Of a stretch of DNA of 64,000 nucleotides, positions 8,610 through 16,678 are shown one piece after another. The notes beneath the pieces were generated by a model. It was not told the DNA's origin. It saw only the letters and a list, made by a program, of their open reading frames with translations, and ran no database searches. Source of the stretch: Pseudomonas gozinkensis (GTDB lineage: Bacteria; Pseudomonadota; Gammaproteobacteria; Pseudomonadales; Pseudomonadaceae). The translations under genes and the position numbers were made by a program. How positions within the stretch are numbered: the first letter of the stretch is position 1; every line of letters starts with the position of its first letter. Location: the NCBI RefSeq assembly GCF_014863585.1, contig NZ_CP062253.1, forward strand, positions 2,444,501-2,508,500. Reading direction: 5' to 3'.

Positions 8610-9689
8610 GTGAACCTGCGTGCGCTGCTCGTCGCCGCACTGGTGTTGCTGGCCGGCTGCGCCACCACGGCGCGGGCCCCGGTGAGCGCGCCGGCGGTGG
8701 TGGTCTCGCCGGCCACCTGGCAGCAGATCGACCGGGAAATCGTCAGCGCCTCGAAGCAGGCCACCGAGCAGGTCAAGCTGTTCGCCCGTGGCTCGATGGA
8801 ACATTGGCGCATTCGCGTCTATGAGCAAACTGAAGAAAATTTCATCCCGTGGTTCAGCAGCTACTGGACCCAGGAATGGCTGTCGATGAAGGTCAGCTGG
8901 TACACCATCAGTGCCAGCGGCGAACAGGATGCGTCGGCCAAGCGCCTGGCGGATTACCTGCTGGAGCAATATCAGGAACGGGTGCTGGCGCCGGTGGCGG
9001 TGGAGATCGATCCGGACGCGATCCTCGGCCAGTCCACCGCGTTCTATGCGCAACTGATGGCGCAGCAGATGCCGGTCATCGCCCAGCGCCACGGCGTGCC
9101 CATCGCCCAGCTCAACGGGCGGTTGCAGAAAATCCCCGCCATCGCCCTTGGCCCGCCGCCGGCGCGGGATGCTTCGCTGTACCAGATCGTCAGCACTGAG
9201 CCGTTGAACACGCTGCCGGCCTACGCCGCGTTGATCGACAAGATCCACACCGACGGCGGTTCTAAAGGCGTGGCCTCGACCGACTCGGCGATGGCGCCGG
9301 TGGCCAAGCGCGCCAGCCAGCGCATGGAGGCGGAAATGGCCCCGCGCGGCGCTGCCAGCGCGGTGGCGGCAGCGGCCGGCAAACTGGCCGGGGCGTTGAT
9401 TTCGGTCGGTGTGGCGGGCATCCGGGCGATCATTCAGGCCAACGATCGCCCCGACAGCGAAGCCTTGATCCGAAGCAGCCTGGGCAACACCTTCGACAAG
9501 GCCTGGCTGAAACTGGTGCAGAACCCGACCACCGGCGTGATGGCCGGCACGCTGCACATGGCGGCGCAGGTCGAGGGCAATCTGGGCGGGCGGGATGAGC
9601 CGTCGGTCGGGTTGGGCGTCAACCGTGTCGAATGGCGGCCACCCGAGTCGACTACTCAGCAGATCGAACCCACCCTGCAAGGAGAATGA
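8610..9689 (+). CDS. Predicted lipoprotein, 359 residues
   Basis: The start codon is GTG at 8610, preceded by AAGGA at a proper distance. The N-terminus is a classical lipoprotein signal ending in the lipobox LLAGC (Cys17). The body is Ala-rich with long amphipathic stretches; an Ala/Gly-rich hydrophobic segment near residues 245-275 (AASAVAAAAGKLAGALISVG) could insert in a membrane. No enzymatic motif recognised. The stop overlaps the leader of the DUF1428 gene, whose ATG is two bases after it, so the two are probably cotranscribed. Function unknown. Confidence 0.8.
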   Translation: MNLRALLVAALVLLAGCATTARAPVSAPAVVVSPATWQQIDREIVSASKQATEQVKLFARGSMEHWRIRVYEQTEENFIPWFSSYWTQEWLSMKVSWYTISASGEQDASAKRLADYLLEQYQERVLAPVAVEIDPDAILGQSTAFYAQLMAQQMPVIAQRHGVPIAQLNGRLQKIPAIALGPPPARDASLYQIVSTEPLNTLPAYAALIDKIHTDGGSKGVASTDSAMAPVAKRASQRMEAEMAPRGAASAVAAAAGKLAGALISVGVAGIRAIIQANDRPDSEALIRSSLGNTFDKAWLKLVQNPTTGVMAGTLHMAAQVEGNLGGRDEPSVGLGVNRVEWRPPESTTQQIEPTLQGE

Positions 9690-9691
9690 CC

Positions 9692-10045
9692 ATGGCTTAC
9701 ATCGATGTTTTCGTGGCGCCCGTGCCGAATGCCAATCGCGAACAGTACAAGAAACACTGCGAAATCGCCGCCAGGCTGTTCAAGGAATACGGCGCTCTGG
9801 AGGTGATTCAGGGCTGGGGCGATGACGTGCCGGACGGTAAGGTCACCTCATTCCCGATGGCGGTGAAACTCAAGGAAGGCGAAACCGTATCGGCGGGCTG
9901 GCTGGTCTGGCCGGACAAGGCCACCCGCGACGCCGGCATGGCGAAAATGATGGAAGACCCGCGCATGCAGCCGGACGTCAATCCGATGCCATTTGATGGG
10001 CAGCGGATGATCTTCGGTGGCTTCAAGGACATTCTCGAGACCTGA
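9692..10045 (+). CDS. DUF1428-family protein
   Basis: A 117-residue soluble protein with the hallmarks of the DUF1428 family (start MAYIDVFVAPVP, centre VIQGWGDDVPDGKVTSFP, end PFDGQRMIFGGF). The fold is a ferredoxin-like dimeric alpha-beta barrel, similar to antibiotic-biosynthesis monooxygenase domains; no cofactor or reaction is established. The ATG at 9692 is preceded by AAGGAG seven bases upstream, inside the end of the preceding lipoprotein gene. Confidence 0.9.
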   Translation: MAYIDVFVAPVPNANREQYKKHCEIAARLFKEYGALEVIQGWGDDVPDGKVTSFPMAVKLKEGETVSAGWLVWPDKATRDAGMAKMMEDPRMQPDVNPMPFDGQRMIFGGFKDILET

Positions 10046-10060
10046 TGCTGCGTTGCCGGA

Positions 10061-10255
10061 TCACTCCGCCGACGGGGTGATCCGGCAGCCTTTGCGGTTG
10101 CGGATCTGCTCGTCCGTCGGCCGCTCACGCACGAATTCGAAACGCGGCTCACCTTCGCTGTAATGCACCAGCCAGCCCCATTCCAGTTCGCTCTCATCCT
10201 GCCCGGGATTCGGCGGTCGGGCCCACCAGGGTTCTTTGCTGAGGATTTCGCGCAT
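10061..10255 (-). CDS. Small hypothetical protein, 64 residues
   Basis: A 64-residue acidic, Trp-rich protein (EPWWARPP, ELEWGWLVHY) with no signal peptide or membrane segment. A strong Shine-Dalgarno sequence (CGGAGGA) lies just upstream of its ATG at 10255, which supports real translation despite the small size. It is convergent with the DUF1428 gene and divergent from thpR. No family recognised with confidence. Confidence 0.7.
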   Translation of the reverse strand: MREILSKEPWWARPPNPGQDESELEWGWLVHYSEGEPRFEFVRERPTDEQIRNRKGCRITPSAE

Positions 10256-10362
10256 GACGTCCTCCGGTTGATGGCAATCGTTGAACTATAAACCCCATGC
10301 CGAGAGTCGCCAGAAACGGGCGTGTAGAATCCACGGATCTCGACGAACGAAGGAGCGTGGCC

Positions 10363-10902
10363 ATGACGGACGAAACGCGCGGGGATCAACCGTTCAAGCG
10401 GCTGTTCTTTGCCCTGGACTGCCCGCCGGCGCAGCGCAAGGCGATTGCCCAGTGGCGCAGCGAACTGGGTTTGCGCACCGGCAAACCGGTGCCGGCGGAC
10501 AATTTTCACCTGACGCTGCTGTTTCTCGGCGCGGTGCCGTTGGCGCAGATTGGCGAAGTCTGTGAAGCCGCATCCAAAGTGCGTACGCCGGGCGAGGCGC
10601 TGAGGGTTTCGCTGGATCGGTTGCAGGTCTGGCGGCGCGCCGGGGTGTTGTCGCTGGCGCCGGAGCAGGCACCGCAGGGATTGCTGCGGCTGGTGTATGC
10701 GCTGGAGCAGGCGATGTTGCCGTTCGGGTTTGAAGAGGCGACGCGCGAATATCGTCCGCACCTGACGCTGGCCCGTGACTATCGCGCGCCGGAGCCGGAA
10801 TCCGCCACGCCGCCGGAGTTCTTCCTGCGCGCTGAACGCTTTGCGCTGTTCGAATCCCACAAGGGCCGCTACCGCTCGCTGGCCGATTGGCCACTGACCT
10901 GA
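10363..10902 (+). CDS. thpR: RNA 2',3'-cyclic phosphodiesterase (2H family)
   Basis: A 179-residue member of the LigT/ThpR 2H phosphoesterase family, which opens 2',3'-cyclic phosphates on RNA (and was first seen as a 2'-5' RNA ligase). The two catalytic HxTx motifs are present: HLTL at 49-52 and HLTL in RPHLTLARD about 80 residues later. The N-terminal KRLFFALDCPP matches the family. The ATG at 10363 has AAGGAG upstream; the longer open frame adds a non-conserved tail. Confidence 0.93.
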   Translation: MTDETRGDQPFKRLFFALDCPPAQRKAIAQWRSELGLRTGKPVPADNFHLTLLFLGAVPLAQIGEVCEAASKVRTPGEALRVSLDRLQVWRRAGVLSLAPEQAPQGLLRLVYALEQAMLPFGFEEATREYRPHLTLARDYRAPEPESATPPEFFLRAERFALFESHKGRYRSLADWPLT

Positions 10903-10907
10903 CCCCA

Positions 10908-10931
10908 CAAAAAAAGGCGCCCGAGGGCGCC
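10908..10931 (-). terminator. Intrinsic terminator, minus strand
   Basis: GGCGCC, loop CGAG, GGCGCC at 10916-10931 preceded by a run of eight A, which is a T-run on the minus strand. The orientation fits transcripts coming from the polyamine importer operon that ends at 11161, about 230 bases away. It does not suit thpR, since no T-run follows on the plus strand. Confidence 0.65.
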
Positions 10932-11039
10932 TGAATTCACCTGAACCGAGGAAGCCAGGTGAGGCCGTTCAGAGCGAGGGTGCAGCGGTGGTAAGGCGCT
11001 GCATGAACGGAAACTTGTAACTCTGATCGCTGACTGCCT

Positions 11040-11151
11040 GATCGTTCCCACGCTCTGCGTGGGAATGCAGCCCGGGACGCTCCGCGTCCCTTCCGGAGCT
11101 GGAACGCGGAGCGTCCCTTGAGGCATTCCCACGCGGAGCGTGGGAACGATC
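11040..11151. repeat. Nested palindromic intergenic repeat
   Basis: The outer arms (11040-11068 and 11123-11151, GATCGTTCCCACGC... and its reverse complement) match at all but one position, and an inner pair (GGACGCTCCGCG and CGCGGAGCGTCC) folds within. It resembles a family of GTTCCCACGC repeats scattered through fluorescens-group genomes. It starts right after the potF stop and may act as its transcript end. Confidence 0.75.
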
Positions 11152-11160
11152 GTGGTGCCA

Positions 11161-12258
11161 TTACTTGCCGAGTTTTACGCGAGTCCAGCCCCGGGTCATG
11201 ATCCGTTGCGTGGCAATCGGTTGATCCGGCACCGCATACAGCGTCGCCATCACTTCTTGCGACGGGTACGAACCCGGATCATTGCGGATCGCTTCGTCCA
11301 CCAGCGGCGTCGCCGCCGCGTTGGCGTTGCTGTAACCGTTGCTGTTGGTGATCTCGGCGATGATGTCCGGGCGCATCAGGAAGTCCATGAACAGGTAAGC
11401 ATTCTCGACGTTGGCCGCATCGCGCGGGATGGCGACCATGTCGTAGAAACTCCCGGCACCTTCCTTGGGAATGCTGTAGTCGATCACTACGTTGTTGCCC
11501 GATTCCACCGCGCGGGCCTTGGCCTGCAACACGTCACCGGAGTAACCGACCGCCACGCAGATGTTGCCGTTGGCCAGGTCCGAGATGTATTTCGAAGAGT
11601 GGAAGTACGCCACGTTCGGGCGAATCTTCATGAACAGCGCCTCGGCTTCCTTGATGTGCGCGGTGTCCTTGTCGTTCACCGGATAACCCAGATAGTGCAG
11701 GGCCGCCGGGATCATCTCGGTCGGCGAGTCGAGGAAACTGATGCCGCAAGCCTTGAGCTTCTCGGCGTTCTCCGGTTTGAACAGCAGGTCCCAGGAGTTG
11801 GTCGGCGCGTTCTTGCCGAGCACTTCCTTGACCTTGGCCGGGTTGAAACCGATGCCGATCGAGCCCCACATGTACGGGAACGCGTGGGCGTTGTCCGGAT
11901 CACTGGCGGAGGCGTTTTTCAGCAGCACCGGGTTGAGGTTTTTCCAGTTTGGCAGCTTCGATTTGTCCAGGGTCTGATAGACCCCGGCCTTGATCTGCTT
12001 GGCCAGGAAACTGTTGGACGGCACCACGATGTCGTAGCCGGATTTACCCGCAAGCAGACGTGCTTCGAGGGTTTCATTGCTGTCGAACACGTCGTAGGTC
12101 ACGCGGATGCCGGTCTCGTCCTCGAATTTCTTGACGGTGTCCGGGGCGATGTAATCCGACCAGTTGTAAACGCGCAGCACCTTGTCGTTGGCCTGGGCGC
12201 CCGTGGCGATTGCGCCCAATAAGGACAGTGTCAGCAGAGTCCTGCCAAACATTTTCAT
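11161..12258 (-). CDS. potF: Polyamine ABC transporter, periplasmic binding protein (PotF/SpuD type)
   Basis: A 365-residue substrate-binding protein for putrescine or spermidine. A signal peptide ([17 protein letters not shown], then AQAND) is followed by the family opening [19 protein letters not shown], in which the Trp/Ser/Asp are ligand contacts in PotF. Further hallmarks are [10 protein letters not shown] and the C-terminal NPGSYPS-like segment ([10 protein letters not shown]). The ATG at 12258 has GGAG eight bases upstream; a longer frame adds nothing. It is the last gene of the importer operon, separated from potI by 69 bases including a hairpin, so it may be expressed at a different level from the permeases. 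Confidence 0.93.
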   Translation of the reverse strand: MKMFGRTLLTLSLLGAIATGAQANDKVLRVYNWSDYIAPDTVKKFEDETGIRVTYDVFDSNETLEARLLAGKSGYDIVVPSNSFLAKQIKAGVYQTLDKSKLPNWKNLNPVLLKNASASDPDNAHAFPYMWGSIGIGFNPAKVKEVLGKNAPTNSWDLLFKPENAEKLKACGISFLDSPTEMIPAALHYLGYPVNDKDTAHIKEAEALFMKIRPNVAYFHSSKYISDLANGNICVAVGYSGDVLQAKARAVESGNNVVIDYSIPKEGAGSFYDMVAIPRDAANVENAYLFMDFLMRPDIIAEITNSNGYSNANAAATPLVDEAIRNDPGSYPSQEVMATLYAVPDQPIATQRIMTRGWTRVKLGK

Positions 12259-12318
12259 CGGTGAAACTCCATTCTTTTTATTCAAAAGCTTTTAAGCAAA
12301 AGCGCAAAGCCGTAAAAC

Positions 12319-12339
12319 GCGACGGCCCTAGGCCGTCGC
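12319..12339 (-). promoter_or_regulatory. Intra-operon hairpin at the potI stop codon
   Basis: GCGACGGCC (12319-12327) pairs perfectly with GGCCGTCGC (12331-12339). The three-base loop is exactly the potI stop codon. On the transcript the stem is followed by GTTTTA. It may partly terminate transcription or protect 3' ends, giving different levels of permease and binding protein. Confidence 0.5.
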
Positions 12340-13212
12340 TGCCACTCGTTGAGGTTGCGGTTGCTGCCACGATTCGTTGGCGGTCTGATCCATCGCTTCC
12401 TGAATCGCACGCTTGCGGTTGGCTTCTGCCTTGCGGCCGAAGTACCAGACCAGGAAGGTCACCAGCGACACCGCCAGCAGAATCAGGCTGGCCACGGCGT
12501 TGATCTCGGGCTTCACACCCAGACGCACGGCCGAGAACACTTCCATCGGCAGGGTCGTCGAACCCGGGCCCGACACGAAGCTCGCCAACACCAGGTCATC
12601 CAGCGACAGGGCGAACGACATCATGCCGCCCGCCGCCAGCGACGGCGCGATCATCGGGATGGTGATCAGGAAAAACACCTTGAACGGTTTCGCGCCCAGA
12701 TCCATCGCCGCTTCTTCGATCGACAGGTCCAGCTCGCGCAAGCGGGCGGAGACTACCACCGCCACATAAGCGGCACAAAACGTGGTGTGGGCGATCCAGA
12801 TCGTGACGATGCCACGCTCCTGCGGCCAGCCGATCAGTTGCGCCATCGCCACGAACAGCAGCAACAGCGACAGACCGGTAATCACCTCAGGCATCACCAG
12901 CGGCGCGGTGACCAGACCACCGAACAGCGTACGACCCTTGAAGCGCGTCACGCGGGTCAGCACGAAGGCGGCGAGGGTGCCCAGCGCCACGGCGGCAATC
13001 GCGGTGTAGCAGGCGATTTCCAGCGAGCGCACCACCGAGCCCATCAGTTGGGTGTTGTCGAGCAGACCGACGTACCACTTCACCGACCAGCCGCCCCAGA
13101 CCGTCACCAGTTTGGAGGCGTTGAACGAGTAGATCACCAGAATCAGCATCGGCAGATAGATGAACGTCAGGCCGAAGATCAACATGAACTTTGCAAAACC
13201 GAAGCGTTTCAT
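12328..13212 (-). CDS. potI: Polyamine ABC transporter permease (PotI type)
   Basis: A 294-residue inner-membrane permease with about six membrane segments; the first is FAKFMLIFGLTFIYLPMLIL near the N-terminus. The ABC-permease EAA loop is visible at EEAAMDLGAKPFKVFFLITIP, which contacts the ATPase. The ATG overlaps the potH stop by four bases. With PotH it forms the transmembrane channel. The C-terminal tail (ANESWQQPQPQRVAATA) is an unstructured extension. Confidence 0.93.
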   Translation of the reverse strand: MKRFGFAKFMLIFGLTFIYLPMLILVIYSFNASKLVTVWGGWSVKWYVGLLDNTQLMGSVVRSLEIACYTAIAAVALGTLAAFVLTRVTRFKGRTLFGGLVTAPLVMPEVITGLSLLLLFVAMAQLIGWPQERGIVTIWIAHTTFCAAYVAVVVSARLRELDLSIEEAAMDLGAKPFKVFFLITIPMIAPSLAAGGMMSFALSLDDLVLASFVSGPGSTTLPMEVFSAVRLGVKPEINAVASLILLAVSLVTFLVWYFGRKAEANRKRAIQEAMDQTANESWQQPQPQRVAATA

Positions 13213-14123
13213 CCCCGTGCCTCCATCTCTTTGGCCTGGCTGCGGTTGAACAGCAGAATCGGCACAATCAGGATCAACAGCATCACCACCGCCAGAGCAG
13301 ATGCCACCGGCCAGTCGCGGTTATTGAAGAACTCTTGCCACAGCACGCGACCGATCATCAGGGTCTCCGGGCCACCCAGCAGTTCCGGAATCACGAACTC
13401 GCCCACCACCGGAATGAACACCAGCATGCAGCCGGCGATGATGCCGTTCTTGGCCAGCGGCACGGTGATTTTCCAGAAGTTGTTGAAGTTGCTCGAACCC
13501 AGATCCTGTGCGGCTTCCAGCAGGCTGCCGTCGTGCTTCACCAGGTTGGCGTAGAGCGGCAGCACCATGAACGGCAGGTAGGCGTAGACCACGCCGATAT
13601 ACACCGCCGTGTTGGTGTTGAGGATCTCGATCGGGTGATCGGTGAGCCCGGTCCACATCAGGAACGCGTTGAGCAGACCGTTGTTGCTGAGGATGCCCAT
13701 CCACGCATACACGCGGATCAGGATCGCGGTCCAGGTCGGCATCATGATCAACAGCAGCAGGACGTTTTGCGTTTCCTTGCCGGTCTTGGTGATCGCGTAG
13801 GCCATCGGGAAACCGATCACCAGACACATCAGCGTACTGAGCAACGCCACCTTCAGCGAACCGAGGTAGGCCGACAGGTACAGCTCGTCTTCGCCGAGCA
13901 TGGTGTAGTTGCCGATGTTCAGGAACAGCTGGAATTTCTGTTCGGCGTAGGTGTAGATCTCCGAGTACGGCGGGATCGACAGCGCGGCTTCCGAGAAGCT
14001 GATCTTCATCACCAAAAAGAACGGCAGCATGAAGAACAGGAACAGCCAGATGAACGGGATGCCGATGACGAACTTTCGCCCGCTGGGCACCAGGCGCAGG
14101 AATTGCTGATTGAAGGTTCTCAT
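13209..14123 (-). CDS. potH: Polyamine ABC transporter permease (PotH type)
   Basis: A 304-residue permease partner of PotI. It has a cytoplasmic N-terminus, a first membrane segment at about residues 20-42 (GIPFIWLFLFFMLPFFLVMK), five further segments and the EAA loop LEAAQDLGSSNFNNFWKITVP. The start at 14123 overlaps the ATPase gene's stop as ATGA, which shows translational coupling; the open frame further upstream is only the antiparallel continuation. Confidence 0.93.
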   Translation of the reverse strand: MRTFNQQFLRLVPSGRKFVIGIPFIWLFLFFMLPFFLVMKISFSEAALSIPPYSEIYTYAEQKFQLFLNIGNYTMLGEDELYLSAYLGSLKVALLSTLMCLVIGFPMAYAITKTGKETQNVLLLLIMMPTWTAILIRVYAWMGILSNNGLLNAFLMWTGLTDHPIEILNTNTAVYIGVVYAYLPFMVLPLYANLVKHDGSLLEAAQDLGSSNFNNFWKITVPLAKNGIIAGCMLVFIPVVGEFVIPELLGGPETLMIGRVLWQEFFNNRDWPVASALAVVMLLILIVPILLFNRSQAKEMEARG

Positions 14124-15262
14124 GAGCGCAGTACCACGCCGCTGTCGTCTTCCCACCAGACGTAGACCTTGTCGTCCCAGGTCGGCCGCGCGCCACGGCG
14201 TTCGGCGTTGGCCATGAACGACTGGACGATCTTGCCGCTCGGCAACTCGACGTAGAACACCGAGTGGCCGCCGAGGTAGGCGATGTCATGCACCTTGCCT
14301 TCGGACCAGTTGTAGCGGGTCTCTGGCTTGATCGTGCTGACGAGCATTTTTTCCGGGCGGATGGCGTAGGTGATCGACTTGTCCTGCACCGAGGTGCTGA
14401 CGCCATGACCGACGTAGATCTTTTGCTGCAAGTCCGGGCTGTGAATGATCGCGTGACCTTCAAGGTCCTCGACCACGGTGCCGTCGAAGGCGTTCACGTT
14501 GCCGATGAATTCGCAGACCATGCGGCTGACCGGCGCTTCATAGATGTCGACCGGGCTGCCGATCTGGGCGATCCAGCCCAGGTGCATGATCGCGATGCGC
14601 TCGGCCATGGTCATGGCCTCTTCCTGGTCGTGGGTCACCATCACGCAGGTCACGCCGACGCGCTCGATGATTTCCACCAGTTCCAGCTGCATCTGCGAGC
14701 GCAGCTTTTTATCCAGTGCGCCCATCGGTTCGTCGAGCAGCAACAGCTTCGGACGCTTGGCCAGCGAGCGGGCGAGGGCCACGCGCTGACGCTGGCCGCC
14801 GGACAGTTGATGCGGGCGGCGTTTGGCGTATTGGGTCATGTGGACGAGGCGCAGCATTTCTTCGACGCGGGCGTCGATTTCGCTGGCCGGCAAACGGTCC
14901 TGCTTGAGGCCGAAGGCGATGTTCTGCGCCACGGTCATGTGCGGGAACAGGGCGTAGGACTGGAACATCATGTTGATCGGCCGCTCATACGGCGGCATGT
15001 CGGTGATGTCTACACCGTCGAGCAGAATGCGTCCTTCAGTCGGCCGTTCGAAACCGGCGAGCATGCGCAGCAGGGTCGATTTGCCCGAGCCGGAGCCGCC
15101 GAGCAGGGCGAAGATTTCGCCCTGATGGATCTCCAGGGACACATCGTCCACCGCAGTGGTTTCGTCGAACTTCTTGGTGACTCGATCGACTTTCACCAGA
15201 ACCTTTTTCGGTTGCTGATGACCTTCAAGAGCCTTCCTGTAAGTGCTGGAGGCGTTTGCCAT
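14120..15262 (-). CDS. potG: Polyamine ABC transporter ATPase (PotG/SpuF type)
   Basis: A 380-residue ATP-binding subunit, cytoplasmic, driving polyamine import. Walker A is GGSGSGKST at about 54-62, the Q-loop MMFQSYALFP follows, the ABC signature LSGGQRQRVALARSL and Walker B LLLLDEP are intact, and the switch His is in VTHDQEEA. The C-terminal 120 residues form the TOBE regulatory domain. First gene of a potGHIF operon, a known order in Pseudomonas (spuFGH with the binding protein gene). The promoter must be in the 370 bases upstream. Confidence 0.94.
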   Translation of the reverse strand: MANASSTYRKALEGHQQPKKVLVKVDRVTKKFDETTAVDDVSLEIHQGEIFALLGGSGSGKSTLLRMLAGFERPTEGRILLDGVDITDMPPYERPINMMFQSYALFPHMTVAQNIAFGLKQDRLPASEIDARVEEMLRLVHMTQYAKRRPHQLSGGQRQRVALARSLAKRPKLLLLDEPMGALDKKLRSQMQLELVEIIERVGVTCVMVTHDQEEAMTMAERIAIMHLGWIAQIGSPVDIYEAPVSRMVCEFIGNVNAFDGTVVEDLEGHAIIHSPDLQQKIYVGHGVSTSVQDKSITYAIRPEKMLVSTIKPETRYNWSEGKVHDIAYLGGHSVFYVELPSGKIVQSFMANAERRGARPTWDDKVYVWWEDDSGVVLRS

Positions 15263-15634
15263 GTGAAACTCCCAACAGGTTTCAGTCGCCCGGCCAACGC
15301 GGCCTGGCTTAAGAGTGGATTGCAGACTTGCAAGAGCATTACCTGTCGGATCGCATCCCCCTGTGGGAGCGGGCTTGCCCGCGATGGCGGCGGGTCAGTC
15401 ACCTCGATGTCGAAAGTGACGGCCTCATCGCTGGCAAGCCAGCTCCCACAGGGTTTTGCATTGATCCGATTGGTACTGCTCTTACCGATCCGGCTTGGTC
15501 GGCGCCGCCGTCCTGGCTGCCTGGGTAGTACTTGTTGTTATTACGGTTTGTTGTTTTCACGGATGACGGGTGCGCAGGTGCGCAGCCGCCGACCCCGCGG
15601 GGGCAGTAAATGGTTTTGCAATCGTTGGGTGGCG
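15263..15634. other. Intergenic stretch between potG and spuA
   Basis: About 370 bases holding the potG promoter, a REP pair (15361-15450) and a short AT-richer segment with TTGTTGTTATTACGG near 15530. Both flanking genes read left, so this is also the 3' end of spuA. No open frame looks real, and I could not pin a promoter. Confidence 0.4.
15361..15450. repeat. REP-type palindromic pair
   Basis: Two inverted units, CTGTGGGAGCGGGCTTGCCC and GGCAAGCCAGCTCCCACAG, separated by about 40 bases. Each unit also has internal dyad symmetry. This is the GTGGGAGC-type repetitive extragenic palindrome of fluorescens-group pseudomonads, normally spread by a REP-associated transposase. Confidence 0.85.
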
Positions 15635-16396
15635 TCAGCGCTTTTTGCGTTGCGCCGCACGCAGGCGGCAGGCCTCGCCGAATGCCTGGAAAATCCGCAG
15701 GTAGTTCGGGTTGTCCAGCACTTGCCATTCCGGGTGCCATTGCACGCCGAGGGCGAAGGTCGGGCTGTGCTCCACCGAGACCGCCTCGATCAGGCCGTCC
15801 GGCGCCACGGCTTCGGCGCGCAGGCCGGGAGCGAGGCGGTCGATGCCCTGACTGTGAATCGAGTTGACCTGGAATTCACCCGGCAGCTCCAGCGCTTCGA
15901 ATACGCCACCGGCCAGCACTGTCACGGCGTGGGCCGGGGCGTACTGCACGGCGACATCCGGGCTATCGGCTTCGCGGTGATCGAGCATGCCCGGCAGCTC
16001 ATGCACCTTCTGGTGCAGGCTGCCGCCGAACGCCACGTTCATTTCCTGGAAACCTCGGCAGATGCCGAGTACCGGAACGCCCGCCGCGATGGCTGCACGC
16101 AATAGAGGAAGAGTGGTGGCATCCCGCGCCGGATCGTGATCCGTGCCGGGAGCGCTGTCCGGGCCCTGATAGTGGAAAGGTTCCACGTTGGACGGCGAGC
16201 CGGTCAGCAACAGACCGTCGAGCTGACCCAGCAGGTCTTCGATTTCAGTCAGTTTGCCAAGGGAAGGAATGACGACGGGCAACCCCAGCGCCGCAACGCT
16301 GACAGCGCGAACGTACTTGTCGCCGCTGATGTGATAGGGGTGCAGGCCAATCTGTTTGACGCACGCAGTAACGCCGATCAATGGCTTGAATGCCAT
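15635..16396 (-). CDS. spuA: Gamma-glutamyl-GABA hydrolase (class I glutamine amidotransferase-like)
   Basis: A 253-residue cytosolic enzyme that releases GABA and glutamate from gamma-Glu-GABA, the last step of the glutamylated putrescine route (PuuD in E. coli, SpuA in Pseudomonas). The nucleophile is Cys113 in GICRGFQEMN and the triad His/Glu is in VQWHPEWQ. LLTGSPSNVEP matches the family oxyanion loop. It reads left, divergent from the synthetase gene, with the 282-base gap between them holding both promoters. Confidence 0.92.
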   Translation of the reverse strand: MAFKPLIGVTACVKQIGLHPYHISGDKYVRAVSVAALGLPVVIPSLGKLTEIEDLLGQLDGLLLTGSPSNVEPFHYQGPDSAPGTDHDPARDATTLPLLRAAIAAGVPVLGICRGFQEMNVAFGGSLHQKVHELPGMLDHREADSPDVAVQYAPAHAVTVLAGGVFEALELPGEFQVNSIHSQGIDRLAPGLRAEAVAPDGLIEAVSVEHSPTFALGVQWHPEWQVLDNPNYLRIFQAFGEACRLRAAQRKKR

Positions 16397-16678
16397 TTTT
16401 ATTCACCTCGAAGTTTGACACTTGAACGAGCTTTTCCGGAGCTTAGCCTCGTTGATTTTAATTAACAACTCCCATGTAAAAAATTCTAAACGCCGTTCAT
16501 CAAATCTTCATCAAGACCGGGGCTCTGGCCCCTGCATTGGCATGTGAGTGTTAAAAAAAGCCCGAAAAATAAACGCTGAGCGGCCCTGTGTTCGCTATTG
16601 ACTTCACTTTGCCGTTCGGGTTGACTGGCTCGGCGAAACAGCAGTGAACATAATAATTAACAGCTAAATAGGTGCATC
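16397..16678. promoter_or_regulatory. Divergent promoter region of spuA and gamma-glutamylputrescine synthetase
   Basis: This 282-base gap separates two divergent genes of one pathway. It is AT-richer than its surroundings, with TTGATTTTAATTAACAACT near spuA and ATAATAATTAACAGC near the synthetase start; the shared TTAAC core might be a regulator site. GGTG lies just before the synthetase ATG. No convincing sigma-54 or sigma-70 pair could be fixed by eye. Confidence 0.5.

Noticed and set aside
15361..15450. CRISPR-like or mobile-element repeats among the scattered palindromes
   Set aside because: The units are isolated inverted pairs of the REP type, not regularly spaced direct repeats, and no transposase or cas gene is in the window.
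16520..16545. A sigma-54-like GG/GC element upstream of spuB (TGGCCCCTGCATTGGC)
   Set aside because: The spacing between the GG and GC elements is one base too long and the flanks do not fit the consensus.
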